Positions 8,267 through 17,452 of a stretch of 64,000 nt of DNA are shown here, piece by piece; position 1 is the stretch's first letter, and every line of letters begins with the position of its first letter. A model generated the notes under the pieces. That model had not been told where the DNA came from, searched no databases, and was given only the letters and a program-made list of their open reading frames with translations. The stretch comes from Prescottella subtropica (GTDB lineage: Bacteria; Actinomycetota; Actinomycetes; Mycobacteriales; Mycobacteriaceae): NCBI RefSeq assembly GCF_005434945.1, contig NZ_SKCH01000008.1, positions 86,234-150,233 of the forward strand. Reading direction: 5' to 3'. Position numbers and translations under genes: made by a program.

Positions 8267-9630
8267 AGCTCCACCAGCGCGTCGCCGGGCTCACGCGCAT
8301 CCCGCGGCGTCAACGGCTCGAGTGGATGTCCGACGGCGATCGCCCCGAGCGGCTGCCAGTCGGCGGGCAGATCCAGGGCGGTCCGGACGGTGTCGGCCGC
8401 GAAGATCGTCGACCCGATCCAGCAGCTGCCGACGCCGCGGGTCGCGAGCGACACCAGCAGCCCCTGCACGGCGGCACCGACCGCGACCGTGAACATCGTC
8501 GACTCGGCGCGGGTGCGCCGCTCGTCCGGATAGTCGTGGGCGCCGTCCGGTACACAGAACGGGATCACCACCTCGGGGGCGTGGAACAGGATGTCGCCGC
8601 GCGCGATCCGCATCTCGATCCGCTCGGCGTCCAGGCCGTCGGACGCGAGATCCGTGCGCCAGCGCTCGCGCATCGCGTCCAGCAGGCGGGCCCGGACGTC
8701 GGGACTGCGCAGCCACACGAACCGCACCGGACGGGTGTGGTGCGGGGCCGGCGCGGTGAGCGCGTCCGCGATCGCGGCGCGCAGCACGTCGGGGTCCACC
8801 GGCTCGTCGGAGAATTCGCGCACCGACCGGCGCAGCAGCAGCGCCTCACGCCGGCCCTGCTCGAACGATTCGGCGGTGCCCAACCAGAACAGGTCCTCCG
8901 GGCCGCGGCGGATCAGATCCTGCGCCGACGAGCCGTCGTCGAGACCGTCTGCGTCGAGACCGTCCACGGCGAGACCGCGCACGACCGCGACCGGCATGCC
9001 GCCCAGCTTGCCCTTGACGAGGTCGGCGGCGGCGGCGATCTCGTCGGCCACGGCCACCTCGGTCACCAGCAGCTCGTTGCCCTGACCGTCCACCGAACCG
9101 GCGTACGCGTGCAGCACCGGAATGCCGGACGCCCCGATCGCGGCGTCGATCTGCCCGATCCGCCACGCCCGCCCCATCGTGTCGGTCACGACGACCGCGA
9201 CCCGCACCCCGAGACGGTTCTCGATGTCCTGCCGCAGCTTTCGGGCACTGCCGTCCGGGTCCTCCGGCAGCAGTGCGAGTTCGGCGCCGTCGACGTTGGA
9301 GCCGTCGATGCCCGACGCGGCCTGCACGATGCCGAGCTTGTTCTCGGTGATGAGGGTGCGGCCCTTGCGGGCCACGACCCGTACCGCCTCCTGGTCGACG
9401 AGACGCCTACGTGCAGCATCCCGCTCGTCGGGGTCGGTGGGGGAGGCCACGATCCGGCCCTCCACCTTGGAGAACACCTTGCTGGTGACGACCACGACGT
9501 CGCCGTCGGCCAGCCACGGCGCCGCGTCGGTGATCGCCGCGGACAGGTCGTCGCCGGGCCGGAACTCGGGCAGCCCCGGCACCGGCAGGATCTCGATCGC
9601 CCGCCCGGCCCCGTGATCGCGCACGGTCAC
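8263..9630 (-). CDS. fbiB: bifunctional F420 gamma-glutamyl ligase/dehydro-F420 reductase (FbiB)
   Basis: A 455-residue two-domain enzyme of coenzyme F420 synthesis. Residues 1 to about 245 are the CofE-type ligase that adds glutamates ([47 protein letters not shown]). Residues about 265-455 are an FMN-binding nitroreductase-like domain ([26 protein letters not shown]) which in mycobacteria reduces dehydro-F420-0. Length and domain order match mycobacterial FbiB (about 450). The GTG start at 9630 overlaps the fbiA stop as GTGA. Confidence 0.93.
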   Translation of the reverse strand: MTVRDHGAGRAIEILPVPGLPEFRPGDDLSAAITDAAPWLADGDVVVVTSKVFSKVEGRIVASPTDPDERDAARRRLVDQEAVRVVARKGRTLITENKLGIVQAASGIDGSNVDGAELALLPEDPDGSARKLRQDIENRLGVRVAVVVTDTMGRAWRIGQIDAAIGASGIPVLHAYAGSVDGQGNELLVTEVAVADEIAAAADLVKGKLGGMPVAVVRGLAVDGLDADGLDDGSSAQDLIRRGPEDLFWLGTAESFEQGRREALLLRRSVREFSDEPVDPDVLRAAIADALTAPAPHHTRPVRFVWLRSPDVRARLLDAMRERWRTDLASDGLDAERIEMRIARGDILFHAPEVVIPFCVPDGAHDYPDERRTRAESTMFTVAVGAAVQGLLVSLATRGVGSCWIGSTIFAADTVRTALDLPADWQPLGAIAVGHPLEPLTPRDAREPGDALVEL

Positions 9631-10622
9631 AGCGCAACCCCGGCGATGTCGAGGGCGGCGCGCACCATGTCGGCGGTCGCGTCGGGATCGGTCATGAGCA
9701 GCGGAACGCTGCGCACCTCGACCCCCGGCACGTCGGCGGTGTCGGTGGAGTGGATCAGCCAGCCGTCGAGGATGCCGGTCGCCGAGCGCGCCCCGTAGTG
9801 GCGGCCGATGGCCTCGGCGGACGTCTCCACCCCGATCACGGACAGGCATTCGTCGGCCATGCCGCGTAACGGTTTCCCGTCGATCACCGGGGACAGGCCG
9901 ACGACCTTCGCGGCCGTGGTGCGCAGCGCGCCGCGGATGCCGGGGACGGCGAGGATCGCGCCGATGCTCACGACCGGGTTCGACGGGGCCAACAGTACGA
10001 CGTCCGCGGTCTCGATGGCCTCGAGCACGCCCGGCGCCGGTGTCGCCTGCTCGGCGCCGATGTGCGCGAAGCTGTGGGTGGGGATCTGCGCCTTGTGGCG
10101 GACCCACCACTCCTGGAAGTGGATCGCCTTCTGCGTCGGATCGGCAGGGTCGGACTCGGGATCGGTGACGACGACGTGGGTTTCGCTGCGGTCGTCGCTG
10201 ACCGGCAGCAGTGTGACACCCGGCTGCCAGCGGTTGCACAGTGCCTCGGTCACCGCCGAGAGCGGGTAGCCGGTGCGCAGCATCTGGCTGCGGATCAGAT
10301 GCGTGGCGATGTCCCGGTCGCCGAGGCCGAACCAGTCCGGCTGGGCGCCGTAGGCCGCGAGTTCCTCTTTGGCATTCCAGGTTTCACCGGCATGACCCCA
10401 CCCGCGTTCGGGGTCGATGCCGCCGCCGAGGGTGTACATGCAGGTGTCGAGATCCGGGCAGATCCGCAGGCCGTGCATCCACACGTCGTCGCCGACGTTG
10501 ACGACGGCGGTGATCCGATGCGCGGGGCCGTCCCCGCCGTTCCCGGCATCTTCGAGCAGGTTCCGAACTCCTTGGAGGAATCGAGCCCCGCCGACGCCGC
10601 CAACCAATACAGTCACGTTCAC
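9627..10622 (-). CDS. fbiA: phosphoenolpyruvyl/2-phospholactate transferase (FbiA)
   Basis: A 331-residue enzyme that joins the nucleotide-activated three-carbon unit to the deazaflavin Fo, giving (dehydro)F420-0. The N-terminal [14 protein letters not shown], the [18 protein letters not shown] segment and [15 protein letters not shown] are family hallmarks. In mycobacteria the substrate is the phosphoenolpyruvate-derived enolpyruvyl-diphosphoguanosine; I assume the same here. It heads the fbiA-fbiB-Nudix unit and is divergent from whiB2, as in mycobacteria. Confidence 0.94.
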   Translation of the reverse strand: MNVTVLVGGVGGARFLQGVRNLLEDAGNGGDGPAHRITAVVNVGDDVWMHGLRICPDLDTCMYTLGGGIDPERGWGHAGETWNAKEELAAYGAQPDWFGLGDRDIATHLIRSQMLRTGYPLSAVTEALCNRWQPGVTLLPVSDDRSETHVVVTDPESDPADPTQKAIHFQEWWVRHKAQIPTHSFAHIGAEQATPAPGVLEAIETADVVLLAPSNPVVSIGAILAVPGIRGALRTTAAKVVGLSPVIDGKPLRGMADECLSVIGVETSAEAIGRHYGARSATGILDGWLIHSTDTADVPGVEVRSVPLLMTDPDATADMVRAALDIAGVAL

Positions 10623-10919
10623 GTTCCGAAGCCTATGCGGTGCCGTCGAATCGGTCGGGTTCTACCACGATTGCGGGACGTGCGCGGGATGGTAAACGAC
10701 TTTCCCGTTTCGGCTTGACCCGACACGCCAGCGCGTGTCTAATCACATTTATGTCATTCCGGGTTCGTGGGGCGAGTTCACCCGGTATGAGCCTCTACTC
10801 GAACCGTCGTTCGGGCACTTGTCGGGACGAATGTCGGGTGGGAACAGCAGTGCAGGAACAGCGAGGGTTCGAGGGTGTCCTCGGCTCTCTGCAGTGACGA
10901 CAAGTGAGGAGGCGGAGCG
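10623..10919. promoter_or_regulatory. fbiA/whiB2 divergent intergenic region
   Basis: These 297 bp contain no supported gene. A TTGACC hexamer (10715-10720) lies upstream of TAATCA (10740-10745) at a too-long 19-bp spacing, so it is only a weak whiB2 promoter candidate. Between them an inverted repeat GACACGC/GCGTGTC (about 10722-10739) could be an operator. A good ribosome-binding site (GAGGAGG) precedes the whiB2 ATG. The distance from these elements to the start implies a leader of roughly 170 bases. Confidence 0.3.
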
Positions 10920-11333
10920 ATGCACGTTCAGAAGTACGGGTTCGACACTCCCGGAACTCCTCTGACCGTGGTCGGTGAGCGATTGCACACCGAGTCGAAG
11001 ATGGGGGCGGTAGTGGGTCTGCCGGCGAGTGAGGGTTTCGACGATATCGATCTCGGAGTGAGTGCTCCCCGATTGAGCCTGCTTCCGGGCCTCGACGCGG
11101 TGTACGACGACGAGGACGAGCAGTGGCAGGACCGCGCGCTGTGCGCGCAGACCGACCCCGAGGCGTTCTTCCCCGAGAAGGGCGGATCGACCCGCGAGGC
11201 CAAGCGCATCTGCCTGGGGTGCGAGGTGCGGACCGACTGCCTCGAGTACGCGCTCTCGAACGACGAGCGGTTCGGGATCTGGGGTGGCCTGTCGGAGCGG
11301 GAGCGCCGCCGCCTCAAGCGCGGAATCATCTGA
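10920..11333 (+). CDS. whiB2: WhiB-family iron-sulfur regulator (WhiB2/WhmD-like)
   Basis: A 137-residue WhiB protein. The four cysteines that hold the [4Fe-4S] cluster are Cys75, Cys98, Cys101 and Cys107 (ALCAQTD, ICLGCEVRTDC), followed by the GIWGGL turn and the basic tail SERERRRLKRG. WhmD/WhiB2 is tied to septum formation and cell division in mycobacteria. The core is close to M. tuberculosis WhiB2 as I recall it, but there are about 45 extra residues at the N-terminus. The ATG has a good GAGGAGG site, supporting the long form; an internal ATG at 11004 would give a shorter one. Confidence 0.92.
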   Translation: MHVQKYGFDTPGTPLTVVGERLHTESKMGAVVGLPASEGFDDIDLGVSAPRLSLLPGLDAVYDDEDEQWQDRALCAQTDPEAFFPEKGGSTREAKRICLGCEVRTDCLEYALSNDERFGIWGGLSERERRRLKRGII

Positions 11334-11352
11334 CCCGCACCGTGTTCCGACA

Positions 11353-11382
11353 GACCCCGGCCGTCTAGACCTGGCCGGGGTC
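11353..11382. terminator. bidirectional terminator hairpin after whiB2
   Basis: Inverted repeat GACCCCGGCC (11353-11362) and GGCCGGGGTC (11373-11382) around a 10-base loop between converging genes. The right arm lies inside the last codons of the minus-strand gene, whose stop codon (11365-11367) sits in the loop. Confidence 0.65.
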
Positions 11383-11844
11383 GATCACGTCCGGGTCCAC
11401 CCCCAGATACGTCGCGACCTGCTCGGTCAGGACGTCGTGCACGAGGTCCTCGAGGTCGGCGGGTGTCTTCGCACGCAGTTCGAGGGGGCGCCGGAACAGC
11501 ACGATACGGGCGCGCGTCGTGGTGCCGTGCCGGTCGATGCCGGCCGGGATCAGCCGTGACAGTGGTACCGGTCCGTCCGCGACCACCTCCGGCGGCCAGT
11601 TCACCGAGTCCGGGTCGATCGCCCGGATGCGCGGCACGTCGTCGACCGCGATGTCGAGCTTGGTGAGCCGGTCGTGCCAGCGTGCGTCGACGGGTTCGAA
11701 CGCGTTCAGGACCAGATGGTCGAACTTCTCGGCGCGGGTGCGTGCCGCCGGCAGGCCCGGCGGCAGCAGCGGTCCGCGGATTCCCCGGCCACGCCGCGTG
11801 ACCGAACGTGACGTCAGGGGGCGGGGACGACGAGCTCTGGACAT
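11365..11844 (-). CDS. zincin-like metallopeptidase-family protein, degenerate active site (Rv3259-like)
   Basis: A 159-residue protein at the position of M. tuberculosis Rv3259, next to whiB2. The basic N-terminus (SRARRPRPL... RGRGIRGPLLPPGLPAARTRAEKF) is followed by a domain resembling the actinobacterial zincin-like family PF06262 (FDHLVLNAFEPVDARW... VLFRRPLELRA... DLEDLVHDVLTEQVATYLGVDPD). Where active members carry HExxH, this protein reads TEQVA, so both zinc histidines are missing while the glutamate remains. Peptidase activity is therefore unlikely. The ATG at 11844 was chosen from family similarity; no good ribosome-binding site is visible and the frame stays open further upstream. 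Confidence 0.7.
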   Translation of the reverse strand: MSRARRPRPLTSRSVTRRGRGIRGPLLPPGLPAARTRAEKFDHLVLNAFEPVDARWHDRLTKLDIAVDDVPRIRAIDPDSVNWPPEVVADGPVPLSRLIPAGIDRHGTTTRARIVLFRRPLELRAKTPADLEDLVHDVLTEQVATYLGVDPDVIDPGQV

Positions 11845-11951
11845 GGAGGGGACCCTACCGTGACGGCCCCCGGCGGTCGCTCCGGTGAGACGGCCGATGC
11901 TGGTGGGGGATAGTCCCGTGTGTCGGAGTAGGCCAACCGCGGAGTTGGGGT

Positions 11952-11957
11952 TAGTCT
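11952..11957 (+). promoter_or_regulatory. -10 box for leaderless DUF3499 gene
   Basis: TAGTCT fits the TANNNT -10 pattern and lies 8 bases before the GTG at 11966, where transcription would begin at or next to the start codon. No ribosome-binding site is present. Confidence 0.45.
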
Positions 11958-11965
11958 CCTTGCTT

Positions 11966-12367
11966 GTGAGATCACTGCGTCGTTGTTGCCGGCCTGGGTG
12001 CAAGAACCCTGCTGTCGCGACCCTGACGTACGTGTACTCCGATTCCACCGCGGTGGTCGGGCCGTTGGCGACGGTCGCGGAACCGCATTCGTGGGACCTG
12101 TGCGAGAGCCACGCGTCGCGGATCACCGCCCCCAAGGGCTGGGAACTGGTGCGGTACGAGGGTGGTTTCTCCTCGAGCACGCCGGACGAGGACGATCTCA
12201 CCGCGCTCGCCGAGGCCGTCCGCGAGGCCGGCCTGGGGGAGCGTCATCGCCCCGACACCGGATCGGCCGCCGAGACGTCGACGGCTGTGGCTGCGCCGTC
12301 GACCCCGCCGACCGCACGCACCGGACGTCGCGGTCATCTTCGGGTTCTGCCCGATCCCGCCAACTGA
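11966..12367 (+). CDS. DUF3499 family protein (Rv3258c-like)
   Basis: A 133-residue conserved actinobacterial protein of unknown function. The N-terminus RSLRRCCRPGCKNPAVATLTYVYSDSTAV has closely spaced cysteines (CCRPGC), and DLCESHASRITAPKGW adds another Cys and His, so a small metal site is plausible. The C-terminal third (Ala/Thr/Pro-rich) looks disordered. The GTG at 11966 begins the conserved N-terminus; a longer frame upstream has no family similarity. The gene sits between the degenerate zincin and manB, as Rv3258c does in M. tuberculosis. Confidence 0.82.
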   Translation: MRSLRRCCRPGCKNPAVATLTYVYSDSTAVVGPLATVAEPHSWDLCESHASRITAPKGWELVRYEGGFSSSTPDEDDLTALAEAVREAGLGERHRPDTGSAAETSTAVAAPSTPPTARTGRRGHLRVLPDPAN

Positions 12368-12551
12368 GGCGTCTCTCCCCGTTCCGGCTGCCGACCGACC
12401 CGTCGAACCCCGACATTTCGCTCGGGAAGCGCGACCGGGGCATTCCCCACTAGGCTCGGTGACCGACCCGATTGCGTCCGCGCGACCGGGTCGGACAAGC
12501 GGTGCGGCGAACAATGCGCGTCGCATCAACGAACAGCAGGAGAACTCAGCA

Positions 12552-13946
12552 GTGGAGCGGTCCGCCGAATCCGTCAATGCCGTGATCAAGGCCTACGACG
12601 TGCGTGGCGTCGTAGGCGAGCAGATCGACGCCGACTTCGTCCGTGACGTCGGGGCGTCGTTCGCGCGCCTGGTCCGCGACGAGCCGGCCGCCGGTGAGCG
12701 TGTGACGCGGGTCGCGATCGGCCACGACATGCGGGAGTCGTCCCCCGCCCTGTCCCGGGCGTTCGCCGACGGTGTCGTGTCGCAGGGCCTCGACGTGGTG
12801 CACATCGGCCTGGCGTCCACCGATCAGCTGTACTTCGCGTCGGGGGTGCTGGACTGCCCGGGCGCGATGTTCACCGCGAGCCACAATCCGGCGAAGTACA
12901 ACGGCATCAAGTTGTGCCGCGCGGGTGCCAAGCCCGTCGGCCAGGACACCGGTCTGACCGTGATCGCCCGCGAGGTCGCCGAGGGTGTCCCGGCGTTCGA
13001 CGGGCCGGCCGGAACGGTCACCGAGGACGATGTCCTCGACCGCTACTCGGCGTTCGTGCGCGGCCTGGTGGATCTGTCCGAGCTGCGTCCGCTGCGGATC
13101 GCGGTCGACGCCGGCAACGGCATGGGCGGGCACACCGTGCCGGCCGTGTTCGGGCCGATGCCGGTGGAGATCCTGCCGCTGTACTTCGAGCTCGACGGCT
13201 CGTTCCCCAACCACGAGGCCAATCCGCTCGACCCCGCGAACCTGGTGGATCTGCAGGCGTTCGTGCGGGAGACCGGCGCGGACATCGGTCTGGCGTTCGA
13301 CGGTGACGCCGACCGCTGCTTCGTCGTCGACGAGAACGGTGACCCGGTGTCGCCGTCCGCGGTGACCGCGCTCGTCGCCGAGCGGGAACTGGGGAAGGAA
13401 CCCGGCGGCACGATCATCCACAACCTCATCACCTCCCGGTTCGTGCCCGAACTGGTCGGCAGGCTCGGTGGCACCGCCGTCCGTACCCGCGTCGGGCATT
13501 CGTTCATCAAGCAGCAGATGGCCGAGACGGCGGCCGTGTTCGGTGGCGAGCACTCCGCGCACTACTACTTCCGCGACTTCTGGGGTGCCGATTCGGGCAT
13601 GCTCGCGGCGCTGCACGTGCTGGCCGCGCTCGGCGAGCAGGACCGTCCCCTCTCGGAGCTGATGCGCGCCTACGAGGGCTACGCCGCGTCCGGGGAGATC
13701 AACTCGACGGTCGCCGACGCCACCGAGCGGACCGCCGCGGTGGTCGAGGCGTTCGCCGACCGGACGGCGGCCGTGGACCGGCTCGACGGCGTCACCGTCG
13801 ACCTCGCCGACGGGGCCTGGTTCAACCTGCGGGCGTCCAACACCGAGCCGCTGCTGCGCCTGAACGTCGAGGCACGCACTCCCGCCGCGGTCGACGCGAT
13901 CGTCACCGAGATCCTCGCCGTGGTGCGCGCCCGGCCGGCGCAATAG
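12552..13946 (+). CDS. manB: phosphomannomutase/phosphoglucomutase (ManB)
   Basis: A 464-residue alpha-D-phosphohexomutase interconverting mannose-6-phosphate and mannose-1-phosphate, which feeds GDP-mannose for cell-envelope mannosides. The phosphoserine loop is TASHNPAKYNGIK with Ser110; the metal loop is DGDADR at 250-255; the sugar-binding GEHSAHYYFRDF and phosphate-binding RASNTEPLLRLN motifs follow. The GTG at 12552 is preceded by AGGAGA and gives the usual N-terminus (VIKAYDVRGVVG). It heads the manB-tobH-manA run. Confidence 0.93.
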   Translation: MERSAESVNAVIKAYDVRGVVGEQIDADFVRDVGASFARLVRDEPAAGERVTRVAIGHDMRESSPALSRAFADGVVSQGLDVVHIGLASTDQLYFASGVLDCPGAMFTASHNPAKYNGIKLCRAGAKPVGQDTGLTVIAREVAEGVPAFDGPAGTVTEDDVLDRYSAFVRGLVDLSELRPLRIAVDAGNGMGGHTVPAVFGPMPVEILPLYFELDGSFPNHEANPLDPANLVDLQAFVRETGADIGLAFDGDADRCFVVDENGDPVSPSAVTALVAERELGKEPGGTIIHNLITSRFVPELVGRLGGTAVRTRVGHSFIKQQMAETAAVFGGEHSAHYYFRDFWGADSGMLAALHVLAALGEQDRPLSELMRAYEGYAASGEINSTVADATERTAAVVEAFADRTAAVDRLDGVTVDLADGAWFNLRASNTEPLLRLNVEARTPAAVDAIVTEILAVVRARPAQ

Positions 13947-14015
13947 CTGGGATACTCGAGTGACCTGGAGCGGTCGGGGGGACAGGGGAGTGGGAGAAAG
14001 GGAGGTGTGTCGGTC

Positions 14016-15149
14016 ATGACGGCACCGTCGTCTCTGCTCGACCTCGACGACACCGACGCGCTGCTCGCCGCGGATGTCGACGGCACACTTCGTTTCGCGG
14101 CCCTCGGCGGCGCCCAGATCCGGGCGACGCACGCCGCCGTCGAGGAGGGTGCCCTCGCCCGGCTCCGCGGGTTGCAGCCGCGCAGCATCGTGTTCGTCAC
14201 CGGTGCAGGCCGGGCGGCGCGGGCCGCCGGCCTGTTCACGGCGACGGTCGGCAGCCGGATCGGTGTGCCGCTCGTCGAATGTCCGGTGACCCCGCGGTGG
14301 GTCGGGCCGCTCGACGTGGTCGTCGTCGCCGGTGGCGACGCCGGCGATCCGCGGCTCGTCGAGTCCGTGGACCGGGCGCTGCGGCGTGGTGCCGAGGTGG
14401 TCGTCGCGGCACCCGACGAGGGCCCGTTGCGGGCTGCGGGCGCCGGTGGTGCGGTGCCACTCCCGCCGCGGGTCGCGGTCCCCGACCAGCACGGTCTGCT
14501 GCGGTATCTCACGGTGTTCCTCGCGGTGCTCGCCGCCCTCGGATCCGAGCGGACGGCCGCGGTGTGCCCGGACCTGGGCCTGCTCGCCGACGCCGTCGAC
14601 GACGAGTCGTTGCGGGCACATCCCCGCAACGAGGTCTTCCACAATCCGGCGAAGGCGCTCGCCGCCCGCATGCAGGGCCGGCGGGTGGTCCTGGCCGGCG
14701 ACGGACCGGCCACCACCGAGCTGGCACGGCACGGCAGCGAGATCCTGCTGCGGTCCGGTGCCGCGATCGCCGCCGCGACGGACCTGGCGGAGGCGGTCGC
14801 GGGTGTCCCGCGGTTCACGGCGTCCACCGTGTCCGACGCGGCCGGATACGACCCGCTGTTCCACGACGAGCAGCTCGACGGCCCCGTCCCCGGTCTGCCG
14901 GTGCGGGTGTTCGTCCTCGCGACGGAGGCGACCCGACTGCTGACCGAACGCCGTGTCGCGGCACTGCCCGACGTGGACGTGCTCGTGGCGGTGCACGAGC
15001 ACGTCCACCCGGCGGACATCGCGGCGAGCGGTCCCGGGCCGGAGCCGGTGACGGTGTCCGACCCGCGCGGGGACATCGAGCAGATGGCAGTTCTCGTCGG
15101 CCGACTCGAGATGAGTGCGGCCTATCTACGTTTGATCGGTGGTAACTAG
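14016..15149 (+). CDS. TobH-like SIS-domain protein (Rv3256c-like)
   Basis: A 377-residue protein of the TobH group, related to phosphosugar isomerases with SIS folds. It begins with the Asp-rich segment LDLDDTDALLAADVDGTLR, then IVFVTGAGRAARAAGLF and LDVVVVAGGDAGDPRLVESVDRAL in the first SIS-like half, with FHNPAKALAARMQGRRVVLAGDG in the second. Its role is not established. It lies between manB and manA in this and related genera, which suggests a link to mannose-phosphate metabolism. I took the ATG at 14016, ten bases after GGAGG; a GTG at 14007 is an alternative. Confidence 0.78.
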   Translation: MTAPSSLLDLDDTDALLAADVDGTLRFAALGGAQIRATHAAVEEGALARLRGLQPRSIVFVTGAGRAARAAGLFTATVGSRIGVPLVECPVTPRWVGPLDVVVVAGGDAGDPRLVESVDRALRRGAEVVVAAPDEGPLRAAGAGGAVPLPPRVAVPDQHGLLRYLTVFLAVLAALGSERTAAVCPDLGLLADAVDDESLRAHPRNEVFHNPAKALAARMQGRRVVLAGDGPATTELARHGSEILLRSGAAIAAATDLAEAVAGVPRFTASTVSDAAGYDPLFHDEQLDGPVPGLPVRVFVLATEATRLLTERRVAALPDVDVLVAVHEHVHPADIAASGPGPEPVTVSDPRGDIEQMAVLVGRLEMSAAYLRLIGGN

Positions 15150-16387
15150 TGCGCCCACTCGAAGGTGCGCTCCGGTCCTACGCCTGGGGATCACGGACCG
15201 CGCTCGCGGAACTGCGCGGCCGTCCCAGCCCCAGCGCGCATCCGGAAGCAGAGCTGTGGCTGGGAGCGCATCCCGGCGACCCGGCCCGGGTCGTCGAGGA
15301 CGGCGCCGTCCGGTCGCTGCGGGACGTCGTCGACGCCGACCCGGCCCGCGAACTCGGGGACCGGTGCATCACCGACTTCGGGGTGCGGCTGCCGTTCCTG
15401 CTCAAGGTGCTCGCGGCCGAGGAGCCGCTGTCGCTGCAGGCGCATCCCAGTGCGGAGCAGGCCCGGGAGGGGTTCGCGCGGGAGGAGGCGGCCGGTATCC
15501 CGATCGATTCGCCCGAACGCAACTACCGGGACGCGAGTCACAAGCCCGAACTCGTCGTGGCCCTCACCCGATTCGAGGCGCTCGCGGGTTTCCGGGACCC
15601 GCACCGGACCGTCCGACTGCTCGAGGCCCTCGACGTGCGCGAACTCGACCCGTATGTGGGACTGCTTGCCGGGCAACCCGATTCGGGTGGATTGCGCGCC
15701 CTGTTCACGACCTGGATCACCCTGCCGTCGCCGTCCCTGTCGGCGCTGCTACCGGCGGTCCTCGACGGCTGCGTCACCTACCTGTCCGACCCCGACGGGC
15801 ACGGCGCCGAGTTCGTGGCGGAGGTGCGCACAGCCCTCGAGTTGAGTGAGGGTTACCCGGGGGACGCCGGTGTCCTGGCGTCGCTGCTGCTCAACCGGGT
15901 CACCCTCGAACCCGGGCAGGGACTGTTCCTCGACGCCGGCAACCTGCACGCCTACCTGCACGGCACCGCCGTCGAGATCATGGCGAACTCGGACAACGTC
16001 CTGCGCGGCGGGCTGACCCCGAAGCACGTCGACGTCCCCGAGCTGTTGCGGGTGCTCGACTTCGACTCGGTCGACGTCCCGGTGCTGGCACCGGTCGCCG
16101 CGGCGGAGACCGGATGGGGCGTCTACCCGACCCAGGCCCCGGAGTTCCGGCTCGCGAAGATCGATCTCGACACCGCCGACGGGGCCGCGACCGGGTTCGT
16201 ACCGGACGGCCCGCAGATCCTGCTGTGCACGTCCGGCGCCGCGAAGGTGACGTGCGCGACGCGGTCCCTCGCCCTCGAGAGTGGCGGCTCGGTGTGGATC
16301 TCGGCGTCGGACAGCGACATCCGGATCCAGGCATGCGCCGAGCGCACCCGGCTGTTCGTCGCCGGGGTCGGCTCCGCCGTCGGGTGA
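15149..16387 (+). CDS. manA: mannose-6-phosphate isomerase, class I (ManA)
   Basis: A 412-residue type I phosphomannose isomerase linking fructose-6-phosphate to mannose-6-phosphate. Zinc-site motifs are visible: LSLQAHPSAEQA (Gln and His), YRDASHKPELVVAL (Glu/His) and the C-terminal LDAGNLHAYLHGTAVEIMANSDNVLRGGLTPKHVD split across metal and substrate sites. The GTG start shares one base with the preceding stop (TAGTG), so translation is coupled. Together with manB it supplies mannose-1-phosphate for lipomannan-type glycolipids. Confidence 0.93.
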   Translation: MRPLEGALRSYAWGSRTALAELRGRPSPSAHPEAELWLGAHPGDPARVVEDGAVRSLRDVVDADPARELGDRCITDFGVRLPFLLKVLAAEEPLSLQAHPSAEQAREGFAREEAAGIPIDSPERNYRDASHKPELVVALTRFEALAGFRDPHRTVRLLEALDVRELDPYVGLLAGQPDSGGLRALFTTWITLPSPSLSALLPAVLDGCVTYLSDPDGHGAEFVAEVRTALELSEGYPGDAGVLASLLLNRVTLEPGQGLFLDAGNLHAYLHGTAVEIMANSDNVLRGGLTPKHVDVPELLRVLDFDSVDVPVLAPVAAAETGWGVYPTQAPEFRLAKIDLDTADGAATGFVPDGPQILLCTSGAAKVTCATRSLALESGGSVWISASDSDIRIQACAERTRLFVAGVGSAVG

Positions 16388-16453
16388 GCTGTGATCGACG
16401 CAATTCCGTGCCGTACCCTGTGACCCGCTCATTTTCGACGGGAGGAGTGGCCG

Positions 16454-17374
16454 GTGTCGGCTCATGGGGGTAAGAAAGCGATCTTCGCGGCACTGACCGC
16501 GAACGCGGGCATCGCGGTCGCGAAGTTCACCGGATTCCTCGTCACCGGATCGTCGTCGATGCTGGCTGAATCGGTTCACTCGGTGGCCGACACATCCAAC
16601 CAGGGGCTGCTGCTGCTCGGCCAGAAGCGTGCCGAGAAGCAGGCCGACGACCTGCACCAGTTCGGGTACGGCCGCAACCGCTACTTCTATTCGTTCGTCG
16701 TCGCGCTGGTGCTGTTCACGCTCGGGTCGCTGTTCGCGATCTACGAGGGCGTCCACAAGATCCAGCATCCCGAGGGCCTGTCGTCGCCGCTCGTGGCCGT
16801 CGTCATCCTCGTGATCGCGATCGCGCTCGAGGGATACAGCTTCCGCACCGCCGTCGGGGAATCGCGTCCGCTCAAGGGGAACGCGAGCTGGTGGGGGTTC
16901 ATCCGCACGTCGCGCAGCCCAGAGCTGCCGGTCGTGCTGCTCGAGGACAGCGGCGCGCTCGTGGGCCTGGTCCTCGCGCTCGGCGGCGTCGGCCTGACGA
17001 TGCTCACCGGGAACCCGGTGTGGGACGGCATCGGCACGCTGTGCATCGGTGTACTGCTCGGCGTCATCGCCGTCGTCCTCATCGTGGAGATGAAGAGCCT
17101 GCTGATCGGGGAGGCCGCGAAGCCGGACGAGGAGGCCGCGATCCTCGCCGCCCTCGTGGACGGGAAACGCATCGACCGGGTCATCCACTGCCGCACGCAG
17201 TACCTGGGGCCGGAGGAGATTCTGGTCGCGGCCAAGGTCGCGATCGTGCCGGGGCTGGACATCGGGGACGTCGCGACCGCGATCGACGACGCAGAGAAGA
17301 GGATTCGTACCGCACTACCCGCCGCCACGTTGATCTACATCGAACCCGATCTGTACCGCACCACCGTGGGATAG
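16454..17374 (+). CDS. cation diffusion facilitator family efflux protein
   Basis: A 306-residue membrane protein of the CDF family, which export divalent metals (Zn, Co, Fe or Mn) by proton exchange. About six membrane segments are seen: AALTANAGIAVAKFTGFLVTG, then FYSFVVALVLFTLGSLFAIY, VAVVILVIAIAL, GLVLALGGVGLTML and LLGVIAVVLIV. The metal-site helix carries SSMLAESVHSVADTSNQG, where the HxxxD pair is typical. The C-terminal 90 residues form the cytosolic ferredoxin-like domain. GTG start with a GGGAGGAG ribosome site 6 bases away. Metal specificity cannot be read from the sequence. Confidence 0.87.
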   Translation: MSAHGGKKAIFAALTANAGIAVAKFTGFLVTGSSSMLAESVHSVADTSNQGLLLLGQKRAEKQADDLHQFGYGRNRYFYSFVVALVLFTLGSLFAIYEGVHKIQHPEGLSSPLVAVVILVIAIALEGYSFRTAVGESRPLKGNASWWGFIRTSRSPELPVVLLEDSGALVGLVLALGGVGLTMLTGNPVWDGIGTLCIGVLLGVIAVVLIVEMKSLLIGEAAKPDEEAAILAALVDGKRIDRVIHCRTQYLGPEEILVAAKVAIVPGLDIGDVATAIDDAEKRIRTALPAATLIYIEPDLYRTTVG

Positions 17375-17452
17375 CGGTGTCGGGAGACCGTACCGACAGG
17401 CGGTGTCCCGGCATAGGCTTTCCCTCATCTCACCCCTCCCGAGGAGGACCCG

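Noticed and set aside
8263..10239. Single 658-residue fbiA-overlapping fbiB frame
   Set aside because: The part before 9630 is an out-of-frame reading of fbiA; FbiB starts normally at 9630.
10715..10745. Housekeeping -35/-10 promoter for whiB2
   Set aside because: TTGACC and TAATCA are 19 bp apart, too long for a confident call; kept only as a weak note in the intergenic entry.
12546..15008. 820-residue minus-strand open frame across manB and tobH
   Set aside because: It is the antisense shadow of two well-supported genes; composition is Arg/Gly/Asp/Val-rich with no domain, as expected from high-GC third positions.
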